Shown: positions 1 to 8,813, counted from the first letter of the stretch. The stretch: DNA of 64,000 bases from DASRAJ01 sp035638255 (GCA_035638255.1 DASRAJ010000063.1:62001-126000); one strand, 5' to 3'. Made by a program: numbers and translations. The notes: generated by a model from the letters alone, not told the origin.

Positions 1-1331
1 AAAGCACAAAAAACACCCAATAAGTTATTTTCTTCAGATAAAATCGGATAAGCTGTAGCGGCTTTGAAACCGTAAGTGTCAAGAATGAAAGTCATCCTGG
101 AATTGTACGGCTCCTCCATGAGAGAAGCGCTTGATACCCTCGACTTACTTACGGCTGCCCTCCCAATTGGTAATGCGTCACTTCTGATCGGAAAGGTGGA
201 AATTTCCTCCATGAGTTTTTTGGGTATGCTGGGAGCAGCAATCCATTGCAGGCTTCTTTCTTCACGGTCAGCAAGAAGAATGCAACCATACATGCCCGGC
301 TGAATCTCTTCAATTTTTTTGAGTAAGAGGTCAAGTGTATGATCTGTATTCGATTCGGAATAGGCTGCTTCAAGGACTTGTTTTTCGGCCATGAGCAGCT
401 GTTCCAGCCGTTTATTCTCGGTGACATCATTTATCCTTATCAGCAAATGGGGCTTGTTGTCATAAGCCACTACCCGTGCTTCAAGATTACCGCATAGGAT
501 TCTCCCCGTTTTGGTGGCATACTCGAGTTCTTTCGACCAACCCCAATGTTCCTTAATCTGATTTTTAATATCAGTCACCTCGAAATCAGAAAATGGTTGC
601 ACCTGGAGCCCGAAGCAGGAGAGCCCGAGCAAGTCATCTTTGGAGCCGGCATCAAGCATGAGTACCGCCTTGTTGTTGCAGTCCTTTATTAACAGCGTAT
701 CCAGGTCAGCAAGGAAGTTGGCATCTATTGAATCATTGAAAATATTTTGAAAGAGTTCATTGCTCTTGCGTAATTTTTCCTGGATGTTCGACTTAGAACC
801 CAACGCAATCGCAGTAATCAACCCCTGGGAAAAGAAAACAGAGATTATAACACCCTTCTTCAATTCACCCTCGGGATACAGAAAGGTAGAACCAATTAGT
901 ATGAGAAAAGTGATGCTAATGAAATAGTAAAGCTGCGAGGCATGCTTAAAAACCAATCCGCACATAAAATAAGTTACAATTAAACCTACAGTAGTATTAA
1001 TCTCATATTTTACAGTAACCGCCTCTGAGATAGACTGGAACATGACTAAGTAGGCCATAATCCCTATCACTGCCCGCAAATTTGATTTAACAGATTGGGT
1101 TGTAAAAGAGAGCACTGTCATCAGCATGAACACCAGACCACAACCTAAGTTTATGAACAATAGGTTACTGGTGTTCAGGTTTTCCTGGAAATAGAGATAC
1201 CCGAGTAACGGGTAAATGATAGCGCCGGCGATTAGGAGAATTCGCGAAATAGTGACCTCATCTTCAAGAAAGGCAAAAAATTTAGATTTCGGACTCCATT
1301 TTCTTGTCCTGTTTGGCAACGTAAGCAGCAT
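1..1331 (-). CDS. Membrane-anchored PAS/GAF sensor protein, C-terminus cut by window edge
   Basis: This frame is open from an ATG at 1331 to the left edge, about 443 residues, with an in-frame stop just upstream of the ATG. The first 185 residues hold several hydrophobic segments, around residues 30-50, 60-80, 90-105, 115-135, 140-155 and 165-180. A PAS-like region follows at about 195-320 (NELFQNIFNDS start, DVTEN end), then a short coiled linker. A GAF-like domain occupies about 340-443 and ends in GVFCAF just at the edge, typical of the last GAF strand. The output domain is lost. A histidine kinase is most likely in this phylum and a diguanylate cyclase is possible. The layout suggests a cytoplasmic signal sensor tethered to the inner membrane. 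The reading frame and domain order are seen; the exact output is unknown. Confidence 0.8.
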   Translation of the reverse strand, partial: MLLTLPNRTRKWSPKSKFFAFLEDEVTISRILLIAGAIIYPLLGYLYFQENLNTSNLLFINLGCGLVFMLMTVLSFTTQSVKSNLRAVIGIMAYLVMFQSISEAVTVKYEINTTVGLIVTYFMCGLVFKHASQLYYFISITFLILIGSTFLYPEGELKKGVIISVFFSQGLITAIALGSKSNIQEKLRKSNELFQNIFNDSIDANFLADLDTLLIKDCNNKAVLMLDAGSKDDLLGLSCFGLQVQPFSDFEVTDIKNQIKEHWGWSKELEYATKTGRILCGNLEARVVAYDNKPHLLIRINDVTENKRLEQLLMAEKQVLEAAYSESNTDHTLDLLLKKIEEIQPGMYGCILLADREERSLQWIAAPSIPKKLMEEISTFPIRSDALPIGRAAVSKSRVSSASLMEEPYNSRMTFILDTYGFKAATAYPILSEENNLLGVFCA

Positions 1332-1464
1332 AATCTTTCGTGGTTTCTACATTCTCTTTACTCAGTGTGGATAAAATAGTTTCTAAAACGTAAAATAAAA
1401 ATTTGTCATAACGTATAAAATGGGTAGCCTTTTATATCAACCAAAAATTACACCTTTCGCGGTA

Positions 1465-1495
1465 TTGCACAGGTACTATTAAGGGTCTACCTTTG
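1465..1495 (+). promoter_or_regulatory. Bacteroidota-type promoter for the oxoamine synthase
   Basis: A TTG at 1465-1467 is followed after 20 bases by TACCTTTG at 1488-1495. This matches the Bacteroidota pattern of a -33 TTTG-like element and a -7 TAnnTTTG box. Transcription would start near 1502, giving a leader of about 50 bases before the ATG at 1553. Confidence 0.5.
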
Positions 1496-1552
1496 CTTTC
1501 TTATAAAATCTATAAAATTGTAACTATTTAAGTCCACCTAAACCACACACAC

Positions 1553-2914
1553 ATGAAGAACCAGAATGAAGTTTTGCACAAGTACAGTTTACGACAAATT
1601 GAAAAGGTTGCCAAACGTGTAAGTGGCAATGTTGGCCTTTTCACAATTGACAACAAGAATATCGATGGCAGTCATATCAGCATTAATGGTCGGGAACTCA
1701 TTAATTTCGGTTCATGCATCTATTCTGGTTTGGAAACCGATAACCGCCTGAAAGAAGCTGCTATTGAAGCCATTCGCAAGTATGGTACTCATTTTTGTTC
1801 TTCAAGAGCCTACCTTTCTGTTACCCCTTATACCGAGGCTGAAACGCTTCTCTCAGAAATGTTTGATTGCCCTGTAATCATTGCTCCCTCCATCACCCTC
1901 GCTCATCAATCTTGCATTCCCATTATTATCGAGGAGAATGATGCCGTACTTATTGATAGCCGTGCTCATGAAAGCATGCAGTTACCCGTTCAAATGCTGG
2001 AGTTACGGGGCATTCACATTGAGACCATCAAGCATAATGACCTCACGCAAATTGAGGAGAAAATAAAAATGTTAAAAGATACGCATAAGAACATTTGGTA
2101 CTTCTGTGATGGTGTGTATAGCACCTGCGGTGATCTTGCACCCGTGAAGGAGTTGAAGAAATTGCTGGATCGATATGAGCAATTCCATTTGTACCTCGAC
2201 GATGCTCATGGTGTTAGTTGGGCTGGGGGAAATGGTGCCGGCTATGTTCCAAGCCAGGGACCTTTGCACCCGAAGATGCTTTTGATATCATCGCTGGCGA
2301 AAGGATTTGCCTGTACAGGAGGTGTTATTCTAATTCAGGATACTGAAATGAGAACCCGCATTCGCAATTGCGGAACCACGCTCATGTTTTCCAATCCGCT
2401 ATGCCCTGCCTCATTGGGTGCTATTATCGAATCGGCAAAAATCCATCTGAGCTCTGAAATCTATGATCGCCAGCGTGAGTTGCAGCGAAAAATCTCTGTG
2501 TTCAATGAAACAGCGCGCTCATATAACTTGCCGATACTGTCAGAAAACAGGTCACCCATTAATTTTATTGCAATGGGTAAGGATGCGGTTGGATTTAACC
2601 TTACCAAGCGATTATTCAATCTCGGTTTCTATACCAATTGGAGTGTTTATCCGAGTGTACCGAGGAATCAAAGTGGAGTTCGCATTCTTATCACGATGCA
2701 TCATACCATGCAAGATATTGAGCGATTGCTTGCTGCATTGGCCGAGCAGTTACCGCTGGCGCTTGCGGAGGAAGGTTCAAGTATGGAAGATATATACGAA
2801 CATTTCAAAGCAGAATTTCCCCTGTCTGCCCGGGTTGACCCTTCGAATGCGAACCTTGTTGAGGCACTCGTTGACTCAGATCCGCTGACAGTCAGTTACC
2901 CGCCAATAGCTTAA
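1553..2914 (+). CDS. Alpha-oxoamine synthase family PLP enzyme (serine palmitoyltransferase-like)
   Basis: The product has 453 residues, near the upper end for this fold-type I PLP family, which condenses an amino acid with an acyl-CoA. The cofactor pocket is visible: LDDAHG at about 215-220 (Asp217 for the pyridine nitrogen, His219) and SSLAKGF at about 246-252, with Lys250 as the Schiff-base lysine. SRAYLSV near 84-90 resembles the substrate-entry segment of the family. The C-terminal 45 residues extend beyond the usual end and are acidic. Bacteroidota use serine palmitoyltransferase for sphingolipids, but 2-amino-3-ketobutyrate CoA ligase and biotin-type KAPA synthases share these motifs, so the substrate is not settled. 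It stands alone, followed by a strong hairpin and then a convergent polysaccharide operon. The family is clear; the specific reaction is inferred. Confidence 0.8.
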   Translation: MKNQNEVLHKYSLRQIEKVAKRVSGNVGLFTIDNKNIDGSHISINGRELINFGSCIYSGLETDNRLKEAAIEAIRKYGTHFCSSRAYLSVTPYTEAETLLSEMFDCPVIIAPSITLAHQSCIPIIIEENDAVLIDSRAHESMQLPVQMLELRGIHIETIKHNDLTQIEEKIKMLKDTHKNIWYFCDGVYSTCGDLAPVKELKKLLDRYEQFHLYLDDAHGVSWAGGNGAGYVPSQGPLHPKMLLISSLAKGFACTGGVILIQDTEMRTRIRNCGTTLMFSNPLCPASLGAIIESAKIHLSSEIYDRQRELQRKISVFNETARSYNLPILSENRSPINFIAMGKDAVGFNLTKRLFNLGFYTNWSVYPSVPRNQSGVRILITMHHTMQDIERLLAALAEQLPLALAEEGSSMEDIYEHFKAEFPLSARVDPSNANLVEALVDSDPLTVSYPPIA

Positions 2915-2939
2915 GCCCGGATTTTGCTGTAAGAGCATG

Positions 2940-2973
2940 AAATGTCATCCCGTAGTACTCCGGGGTGACATTT
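2940..2973. terminator. Bidirectional hairpin terminator between convergent genes
   Basis: A 13-base stem (2940-2952 with 2961-2973, one T-G wobble) closes an 8-base loop. It lies between the oxoamine synthase (+) and the convergent Wzz-like gene (-). It begins with AAA and ends with TTT, so it can serve both directions. Confidence 0.6.
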
Positions 2974-3059
2974 CTGCATAGGGTGAACAAACTCTTTCTT
3001 GAATTTTCATGGCTGAAATTTCTTGCATTGCAAACCCCTGATTAAAGGTTATTCGCGAA

Positions 3060-4046
3060 CTAACCGTTAAGATGCATTCGGTTCTTCTCCCCTATTCCGG
3101 AAAATAAATAGATAACCACCGGAAATAATAAGCATACCAATGTTGCAATGATGAGCGCGTGAATCAGCCATAACATGGTGTAATCAGTGTAATCAGGAAT
3201 TGCTCTTTGAATAAGTGTAATGCTGCCGGTACCTGAAGTAGAAACCTCCTTTAACATGAGTTCATTTAATTTCAATTGTACCAGACGATCATCGTATTGT
3301 TTCTTCAGCACGCTCAACTCGTTCATAATAACTTCCATTTGGCTGGCAGAAAGCTGGGAGGAAGTCAAATGATTCAGTTGGTCCTGAATAATGCTGAAAT
3401 GACTCGCCAGCAGAGCGCCCGATGTGGTGTCAGAACCCGGAACCGTACTCAGTAAATTTTTTATCACGTCAATCCGGCTGGCAAGATCACGAGCGTACAA
3501 ATGCCTGTTGATCTCAATTACTTTGTTGATGATGTCATTAGCCATGGTCGCTGACTGCAGGGGATCTGAAGTTGAAACTTTCAGATTAAAAGAATTAAAA
3601 ACAGATGGTTCCAGAGAAATTGAAGAAGCAACGCCACTTTCCAATTCTTCGCGTTCACGAATATTGTCAGGATGCTTGAGTTGAGAAGCCATGTCATACT
3701 TCTTAATCAGAAATTGCACAACACTGTCAGACAGAAAAAGCATGAGCATTTGATTGACCCGGTCAGAAGTGTAAATAGAATTATTAATCATGGAAGGATA
3801 GGCCTGGCTCCAGTCAGAGATGGTAAACTTAGCAGTAGCGCTGTACGTCGCATAGTACGTAGAATACCAAAATGAAATTGCGGTCACCCCAAGAAAGAGA
3901 GTGATAAACAACCATCGGAATTTTTTTACGATACGCCAAAATAAATTCATGTCATGCCACATTCCGTCACCATTCATGGGAGGCATCACTTCATCAATTT
4001 CAATTCTTGGCTTAGATTCTTTTACCAGCGTAGATGTTTCGGTCAT
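3060..4046 (-). CDS. Wzz-like polysaccharide chain-length determinant protein
   Basis: This 328-residue protein has the Wzz/polysaccharide co-polymerase layout. A short cytoplasmic N-terminus ends in a Trp-rich segment, then comes a transmembrane helix at about 47-67. A long periplasmic part follows at 70-285, including an alpha-helical region with heptad character around 220-265. A second transmembrane helix lies at about 290-312, with a short tail. There is no tyrosine-kinase domain, so it is the membrane part only. It lies 57 bases downstream of a Wzy/WaaL-like gene on the same strand, which supports a role in setting the length of an exported polysaccharide. The family call rests on topology and the N-terminal region; the polymer is unknown. 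Confidence 0.75.
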   Translation of the reverse strand: MTETSTLVKESKPRIEIDEVMPPMNGDGMWHDMNLFWRIVKKFRWLFITLFLGVTAISFWYSTYYATYSATAKFTISDWSQAYPSMINNSIYTSDRVNQMLMLFLSDSVVQFLIKKYDMASQLKHPDNIREREELESGVASSISLEPSVFNSFNLKVSTSDPLQSATMANDIINKVIEINRHLYARDLASRIDVIKNLLSTVPGSDTTSGALLASHFSIIQDQLNHLTSSQLSASQMEVIMNELSVLKKQYDDRLVQLKLNELMLKEVSTSGTGSITLIQRAIPDYTDYTMLWLIHALIIATLVCLLFPVVIYLFSGIGEKNRMHLNG

Positions 4047-4103
4047 ACAATATATTATTTCTTATTCACCACAGAAATAGAAGAACAAGGTACACAAGTC
4101 TTA

Positions 4104-5348
4104 TTAATTCTCTGCACATCTTCCTTCTTTTCTTTTTAAGCATTCAGCTGCCATCACAGAGTTGAAGAAAGAAAAGAACACTACACCTGCTTCTGTTTCA
4201 AACATAGATTCGGTAAGATTGCTGATGATGAAGATGAGAAGAAAAAGGAAATACAATTCATTTCGTGAAATGATGGCAATCCTGAATCCGGTAATGAATA
4301 ATAACAAGAGTGCGAGCGAGCCAAATACTCCGAGAGCGACAGTTGTTTGCAGAAACTGATTATGCGCGTTCAGCCTGTCGTTGTAAGGCCAAACTAATTT
4401 TTCAAGTTGATAATGATGGAGCAGTGAATCCTCCACATCACCTGTGCCTACTCCCGAAAGCGGGTACTTCGAAATCAGCCCTCCTGAAATTTCCCAAACG
4501 GCTTTTCTAATCGTAACACTGGTGGGATGCTGATCAGAATACGCCTGATTCCATTCCTTTTTCACATCGAGAAAACGCTGTTGAGTATCAGGAAAAAGCA
4601 TGATCACAGAAATAAGAAAACACGACATCATAGCTGCCCATGCAATTCCGGTGAGAGTTTTTTTTCTCGATATGAAATGCATCATGAACATTGCCACGGT
4701 AGCGGTGACAAGCGCAATCACTTCTTCTCTTTCAGAAAGAAGAATCACCATCATCACGAAAACAAGGATAAGTATCCCGTGATATATTCTATCGCTTCGT
4801 TTCAGTTCATCCTGCAACATTTTATTCGCAAGAGCAAGAATCATCATGACAAAGTATAATGAAATGTAAACCCTGTTGATTTTAAGAAAGTCCGTGAGGT
4901 TTCCGAAAGTGAAAATGTTTTGATGCTGAGCAATAAGGATGAAAGCAGCATGCCCAAGTATGATCAATGAAAGTGTGATACCGCCGGCAACAAACCATTT
5001 TAGTATCTGCCTCAATGGAGGGATTTCAATCCCTGAATCGCAGAGAAACATGAGTGGCAACAACACCATTGAACTTCGCAGTTGCATCAGTTGCCACCCG
5101 AATGACTGATCAGAAGTGTACAACATCCCCAGAGAATAACACAAGTAAAGCGCAGTAAATCCTAAGAATGTTGCTAGTCTTGTTCTATCAGAAAAAGAAA
5201 AGCGAAAACGATTTACAATCAGCCATGAGATGAGAGCGATGATAACAAACACGCCTGTGAAGCGGGTATGGGCAGAAAGAAAAAATGCAATGAGCAGTAA
5301 TGAATATTGATGGATCCATTTCAACCATTGCTCGATGCGGGAAGTCAT
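4104..5348 (-). CDS. O-antigen ligase/polymerase-like membrane protein (Wzy/WaaL family)
   Basis: This 414-residue protein is hydrophobic throughout, with about ten predicted membrane segments. One larger periplasmic loop at about 255-330 contains SGVGTGDVEDSL and the NAHNQFLQTTVALG stretch, which is characteristic of the Wzy_C/O-antigen ligase family. The conserved His in NAHNQ is the residue usually tied to catalysis. It starts the two-gene unit with the Wzz-like protein downstream. The enzyme would either polymerise lipid-linked repeat units or ligate glycan to an acceptor; sequence alone does not separate polymerase from ligase. No glycosyltransferases are nearby, so the rest of the pathway lies elsewhere. 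Confidence 0.75.
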   Translation of the reverse strand: MTSRIEQWLKWIHQYSLLLIAFFLSAHTRFTGVFVIIALISWLIVNRFRFSFSDRTRLATFLGFTALYLCYSLGMLYTSDQSFGWQLMQLRSSMVLLPLMFLCDSGIEIPPLRQILKWFVAGGITLSLIILGHAAFILIAQHQNIFTFGNLTDFLKINRVYISLYFVMMILALANKMLQDELKRSDRIYHGILILVFVMMVILLSEREEVIALVTATVAMFMMHFISRKKTLTGIAWAAMMSCFLISVIMLFPDTQQRFLDVKKEWNQAYSDQHPTSVTIRKAVWEISGGLISKYPLSGVGTGDVEDSLLHHYQLEKLVWPYNDRLNAHNQFLQTTVALGVFGSLALLLLFITGFRIAIISRNELYFLFLLIFIISNLTESMFETEAGVVFFSFFNSVMAAECLKRKEGRCAEN

Positions 5349-5476
5349 TGGGAAGGAAACAAAAATAAAATGATTGGACCATTCTCAATAATGAAGAATT
5401 ATACCATAATGCAGCCGGTCATTTTTTATCAGTCATTTCTCTCACTGCTGTTCATAAGAAAATTATTTTACCAAAA

Positions 5477-5521
5477 GTGATTTTAAAGAATGAAATGGTG
5501 ACTAAGAAGGTAGTTATTGAA
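5477..5521 (+). pseudogene. Relic of a T9SS C-terminal sorting domain
   Basis: The 15 codons read VILKNEMVTKKVVIE, the form in which many type A T9SS sorting domains end. There is no stop after the last Glu and no upstream domain in frame, so this is not an intact gene. A similar tail ending in TKKVVIE occurs on the other strand at 8864. Confidence 0.35.
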
Positions 5522-5760
5522 TTTTCAGTTTCAATTCTTCCTCTATGTTTCTTCCGAAACGATACACCAACGCTCGGCCATGAGATTAGCGGAAGCGATT
5601 TTTTTTACCTTTTAAATTTCACTGTTGTTGAGCTTTATCACGTCCCTGAAAGTTGCCAAATCCTGATGGTGGACCCTTAACTTAATGACATTGCCCAAAA
5701 TTCAAATCCAAAATCCAGTCTCACCTCCAACTTCAAACACCAAACTTCAAACTCTTCCTT

Positions 5761-5768
5761 TATATTTG
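5761..5768 (+). promoter_or_regulatory. -7 box (TATATTTG) upstream of prs
   Basis: TATATTTG fits the TAnnTTTG consensus. It would start transcription near 5775, leaving a very short leader before the ATG at 5783. No clear -33 element is seen. Confidence 0.35.
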
Positions 5769-5782
5769 CCGCCCTCACCGAA

Positions 5783-6718
5783 ATGGAATCTCAAGTCAGA
5801 ATTTTTTCAGGCACCAATAGTCAATACCTTGCCGAGCGCATTGCCCAATCTTATGGCACTGAGCTGGGGAAAGTCGAAGTCCGTCATTTCAGCGATGGTG
5901 AGATGTGCCCAGTAATTCTGGAATCCATTCGGGGAGATTATGTTTTTCTTGTGCAATCTACTATAGCACCTGCAGATCACCTTTTTGAATTGTTGCTTCT
6001 TATTGATTCCGCAAAGCGGGCTTCAGCCGAATACATCACAGCGGTAATTCCCTACTTCGGTTATGGAAGGCAGGATCGCAAAGACAGGCCGCGTGTTCCC
6101 ATAGCGGGAAAACTTATCGCCAACATTCTCACTGCTGCCGGCGCCAACCGCGTGATGACGATGGATCTTCATGCCCCGCAGATTCAGGGCTTCTTCGATA
6201 TTCCCGTAGATCATCTTGAAAGCTCCACCGTTTTCATTCCTTACATAAAAACTCTTGACCTGCACGATGTGACTTTTGCAGCGCCGGATGTAGGCGGGGT
6301 GAACCGCGCACGGCAATATGCATTGTACTTCAATAAAGAAATGGTGATCTGCGACAAATACCGCAAGCGCCCCAATGAAATAAGTGCCATGACTGTGATC
6401 GGTGATGTGACTGATCGCAACGTGATCATCGTGGATGACATTATTGACACTGCTAACACACTTTCCAATGCAGCGAAACTTCTCATGGAAAAAGGCGCCA
6501 AGGGTGTTCGCGCTTTGATCACACATCCTGTTCTCTCCGGAAATGCTTATGAGAACATTGAGAATTCCATGCTCTCCGAAGTGGTGGTGTGTGATACCAT
6601 CCCTCTCAGAAAACAATCACCAAAAATAAAAGTGCTGAGTGTTGCAGAGCTTTTTGCGACTGCAATCCGCAACATGTACCAGCATAAATCCATTACATCA
6701 TTGTTCATTAATAATTAG
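5783..6718 (+). CDS. prs: Ribose-phosphate pyrophosphokinase
   Basis: The enzyme converts ribose 5-phosphate and ATP to PRPP, the precursor of nucleotides, histidine, tryptophan and NAD. At 311 residues it has the usual length. Visible hallmarks are the N-terminal IFSGTNSQYLAERIA, the FGYGRQDRKDRPRVPI flexible-loop region at about 92-107, DLHAPQIQGFF at about 127-137, and the PRPP-binding loop VDDIIDTANT at about 216-225. The upstream extension in the same region is out of frame, so the ATG at 5783 is used. It heads a cluster prs - rplY/ctc - pth, a common bacterial order. The gene is cytoplasmic, essential and looks intact. Confidence 0.97.
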   Translation: MESQVRIFSGTNSQYLAERIAQSYGTELGKVEVRHFSDGEMCPVILESIRGDYVFLVQSTIAPADHLFELLLLIDSAKRASAEYITAVIPYFGYGRQDRKDRPRVPIAGKLIANILTAAGANRVMTMDLHAPQIQGFFDIPVDHLESSTVFIPYIKTLDLHDVTFAAPDVGGVNRARQYALYFNKEMVICDKYRKRPNEISAMTVIGDVTDRNVIIVDDIIDTANTLSNAAKLLMEKGAKGVRALITHPVLSGNAYENIENSMLSEVVVCDTIPLRKQSPKIKVLSVAELFATAIRNMYQHKSITSLFINN

Positions 6719-6739
6719 AATTCAAAAAAAAATTAAAAA

Positions 6740-7438
6740 ATGAAAGCGATTACGATTGAAGGAACACCCCGCAACGACGTAGGAAAGAAAAACACGCAGT
6801 CCCTTCGCAAGCAGGGACAAATCCCCTGCAGCATCTATGGCGGAACTGAAAACATCAATTTCTATGCACCAATCAATTCATTCAAAGAGCTGGTGTACAC
6901 GCCGGAATTTTACACTGCACAAATAAGTGTTGAGGGAAAGCAATTCAACTGCGTGATGCAGGACATTCAGTTCCATCCCATCAGCGATGAAGTGCTGCAC
7001 ATTGATTTTCGCGAGATGCATCCGGAGAAAAAAATTGTGCTGGAGCTGCCGGTGAAACTCGAAGGCATAGCGCCGGGTGTGAAGGAAGGCGGAAGAATTT
7101 ATCAGCGAATGAAGAAGATGAAAGTGCGGTTGCTTCCGAAAGACCTGATCGAGCACATCACTGTTAAGATTGATCACCTGGGGTTAGGCAAATCAGTCCG
7201 CGTGGATGAAGTGAAAATGGAAGGCATCGAATTTTTAAATGCACCGCACATCCCTGTTGTCTCTGTGCTGATCCCGAGAATTGAGAAGGAAGAAGTTCCT
7301 GCTGTTGCTGCCGTTGCTGTTGAAGGTGCTGTTCCTGCAGAAGGTGCTGCACCTGTTGCAGGCGCTGTGCCACCAGCGGGCGAGAAGGGCGCTGCTCCGG
7401 CTGAAGAGAAGAAGGAGAAGAAGGAGAAGAAAAAGTAG
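6740..7438 (+). CDS. rplY: 50S ribosomal protein L25 / general stress protein Ctc
   Basis: The protein binds 5S rRNA. The N-terminal L25 domain (about 1-90, starting MKAITIEGTPRNDVGKKNTQ) and the C-terminal beta domain of the long Ctc-type L25 (about 95-185) are both present. The 232-residue length includes a low-complexity tail from about 190 to the end: Ala/Val/Pro/Glu-rich, then a run of Glu-Lys codons. Such tails are usual in Bacteroidota L25. It starts 21 bases after prs and precedes pth, so the three probably share a transcript. The tail produces long spurious frames on the other strand, which I do not count. Confidence 0.95.
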   Translation: MKAITIEGTPRNDVGKKNTQSLRKQGQIPCSIYGGTENINFYAPINSFKELVYTPEFYTAQISVEGKQFNCVMQDIQFHPISDEVLHIDFREMHPEKKIVLELPVKLEGIAPGVKEGGRIYQRMKKMKVRLLPKDLIEHITVKIDHLGLGKSVRVDEVKMEGIEFLNAPHIPVVSVLIPRIEKEEVPAVAAVAVEGAVPAEGAAPVAGAVPPAGEKGAAPAEEKKEKKEKKK

Positions 7439-7541
7439 GCAGTAAGCAATAGGCAATAGGCAAACAAAATTGATCCCTGCGAATCGGGAGAGAAATCGGG
7501 AATCGATCCCGATACATCGGGAGAAAATCGGGAATCGAACC
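7439..7541 (+). repeat. Two intergenic repeat types: GGCAATAG units and ATCGGGA units
   Basis: Right after the L25 stop, 7440-7462 carries GCAATAGGCAATAGGCAAA, also found at 21813-21831. Then 7481-7537 contains ATCGGGA four times, plus its inverse TCCCGAT once. The block could be misread as an N-terminal extension of pth. Confidence 0.6.
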
Positions 7542-8123
7542 TTGAGATACCTTATAGCAGGATTAGGAAACATCGGTGACGAATACAAAGAAACACGTCA
7601 CAACATTGGATTCAAGATCGTGGAAGCGCTGGCTGATGACGCCGGTGCTTCTTTTGTTTCTGAGCGGCTTGCATTTCATTGCTCGTTTAGGCTGAAAGGA
7701 AAATCAATTCATCTTATTAAGCCAACTACGTTTATGAATTTAAGTGGTAAAGCAGTGAAGTATTGGCTTGACAAACTGCAGCTTCCGAAAGAAAATTTGC
7801 TGGTGATTCTCGATGACATTGCATTGCCGTTCGGAACACTTCGCATTCGTGCCCGCGGGAGTGACGGTGGTCATAATGGATTAACAAGCATTCAGGAATC
7901 GCTCGCCGCAACAGAATACCCGCGCATGCGATTTGGTGTGGAAGGAAATTTTCCGAAAGGCAGGCAGGTGCACTACGTCTTGGGAAACTGGAATGAAGAG
8001 GAGCAAAAACTACTTCCCGAAAAAATCAAGAATGCCGTTGAGGCTGCGAAGAGTTTTGCATTGATTGGACTTGAACGAACGATGAATCTTTACAACACCA
8101 GGAAAATAGAAAATGGAAAATAG
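7542..8123 (+). CDS. pth: Peptidyl-tRNA hydrolase
   Basis: The enzyme releases tRNA from peptidyl-tRNAs that drop off ribosomes. The frame stays open upstream to 7470, but that stretch is made of intergenic repeats. Homology begins at a TTG codon at 7542, giving MRYLIAGLGNIGDEYKETRHNIG, as expected for Pth, and a 193-residue protein of normal length. Catalytic and substrate residues are visible: Asn10 in GLGN, His21 in ETRHNIG, the KPTTFMNLSG motif at about 58-67, and DDIALPFG with Asp near 93. It is the third gene of the prs-rplY-pth cluster. The TTG start is inferred from family alignment. Confidence 0.93.
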   Translation: MRYLIAGLGNIGDEYKETRHNIGFKIVEALADDAGASFVSERLAFHCSFRLKGKSIHLIKPTTFMNLSGKAVKYWLDKLQLPKENLLVILDDIALPFGTLRIRARGSDGGHNGLTSIQESLAATEYPRMRFGVEGNFPKGRQVHYVLGNWNEEEQKLLPEKIKNAVEAAKSFALIGLERTMNLYNTRKIENGK

Positions 8124-8201
8124 AAAATCGTTTGTGAGATTTCGTTCCACTCAGCGAATTGACTACCTCCCATTTTCAATTTTCTAATTTCAATTTTCAA
8201 A
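8098..8201. repeat. A-rich/T-rich inverted repeat between pth and FAH gene
   Basis: GAAAATAGAAAATGGAAAAT at 8102-8121 overlaps the pth stop. It is mirrored by TTTTCAATTTTC-type units at 8171-8201. Together they can form an imperfect hairpin that may act as a terminator. The same T-rich unit type occurs at 9901-9921 and 33356-33397. Confidence 0.4.
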
Positions 8202-8813
8202 ATGAAAATCATCTGCATCGGTCGCAACTATGCTGAACACGCAAAGGAAATGCACCACGACATTCCTGACAAGCCCGTAGTTTTTATGAAGCCTGACACA
8301 GCGTTGAAACGCAAGAACATGCCCTTCTTCCTCCCGGATTTTTCGTCGGAAGTTCATTATGAAACTGAAATTGTTCTTCGCATTTGCAAGCATGGTAAAA
8401 GCATTGAAGAAAAATTCGCACACAAATATTTTGATCAACTTACGGCGGGAATTGATTTCACTGCGCGCGATTTGCAAAGCGAAATGAAGAAGAAAGGTTT
8501 GCCCTGGGAAATCTCAAAAGCATTTGACAACTCTGCATGCGTCGGAGATTTTTTCCCGGTTAAAAATTTTCCTGACTTAAGCAACATCAACTTCTGCATG
8601 TACAAAAACAAGAAGCTTGCGCAGAGGGGAAATACGAAAGACATGATTTTCTCTTTTGCAAAAATTATCAGCTACGCTTCACAATTCTTCACGCTGCTTG
8701 AAGGTGATTTTATTTTTACCGGTACTCCTGTAGGTGTAGGCCCAGTCACCATCAATGACCACATTGAATGTTTTGTGGAAGATGATTCGGTACTGGAGTT
8801 TGATGTGAAGTGA
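8202..8813 (+). CDS. Fumarylacetoacetate hydrolase (FAH) family protein
   Basis: This 203-residue protein is a short, single-domain member of the FAH superfamily, whose enzymes hydrolyse or isomerise acylpyruvates and 2-hydroxyhepta-dienedioates. The N-terminus is IICIGRNYAEHAKEM. Metal ligands fit HYETEIVL (Glu residues near 45-48) and the DFTARDLQ motif near 84-91. PWEISKAFDNSACVGD at about 98-113 matches the PW..K.FD...P.G segment. FTGTPVGVGPV near 170-180 is the family C-terminal motif. Oxaloacetate tautomerase and acylpyruvase activities are common for proteins of this size, so the substrate is not assigned. It follows pth after an inverted A/T repeat. Confidence 0.85.
   Translation: MKIICIGRNYAEHAKEMHHDIPDKPVVFMKPDTALKRKNMPFFLPDFSSEVHYETEIVLRICKHGKSIEEKFAHKYFDQLTAGIDFTARDLQSEMKKKGLPWEISKAFDNSACVGDFFPVKNFPDLSNINFCMYKNKKLAQRGNTKDMIFSFAKIISYASQFFTLLEGDFIFTGTPVGVGPVTINDHIECFVEDDSVLEFDVK

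Larger units (their letters stand above)
5349..5782. other. 434-base gap: T9SS relic, A/C-rich repeats, prs promoter box
   Basis: No convincing intact gene lies here. The gap holds a short coding-like relic of a T9SS sorting tail (5477-5521), a run of degenerate TTCAAAC/CCAAA repeats at about 5697-5756, and a -7-like box at 5761-5768 just before prs. Confidence 0.5.

Noticed and set aside
4527..4859. Plus-strand His-rich frame of 110 codons
   Set aside because: It mirrors the hydrophobic O-antigen ligase gene on the other strand; composition is an artefact.
6023..6616. Minus-strand frame of 197 codons opposite prs
   Set aside because: prs is unmistakable in this stretch; the opposite frame has no start context or family features.
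7470..7541. N-terminal extension of Pth
   Set aside because: The extra codons are ATCGGGA repeats; family homology starts at the TTG at 7542.
7164..7588. Three long minus-strand frames over the rplY tail and pth start
   Set aside because: They are shadows of the Ala/Glu/Lys tail of L25 and of repeat DNA; none resembles a protein family.
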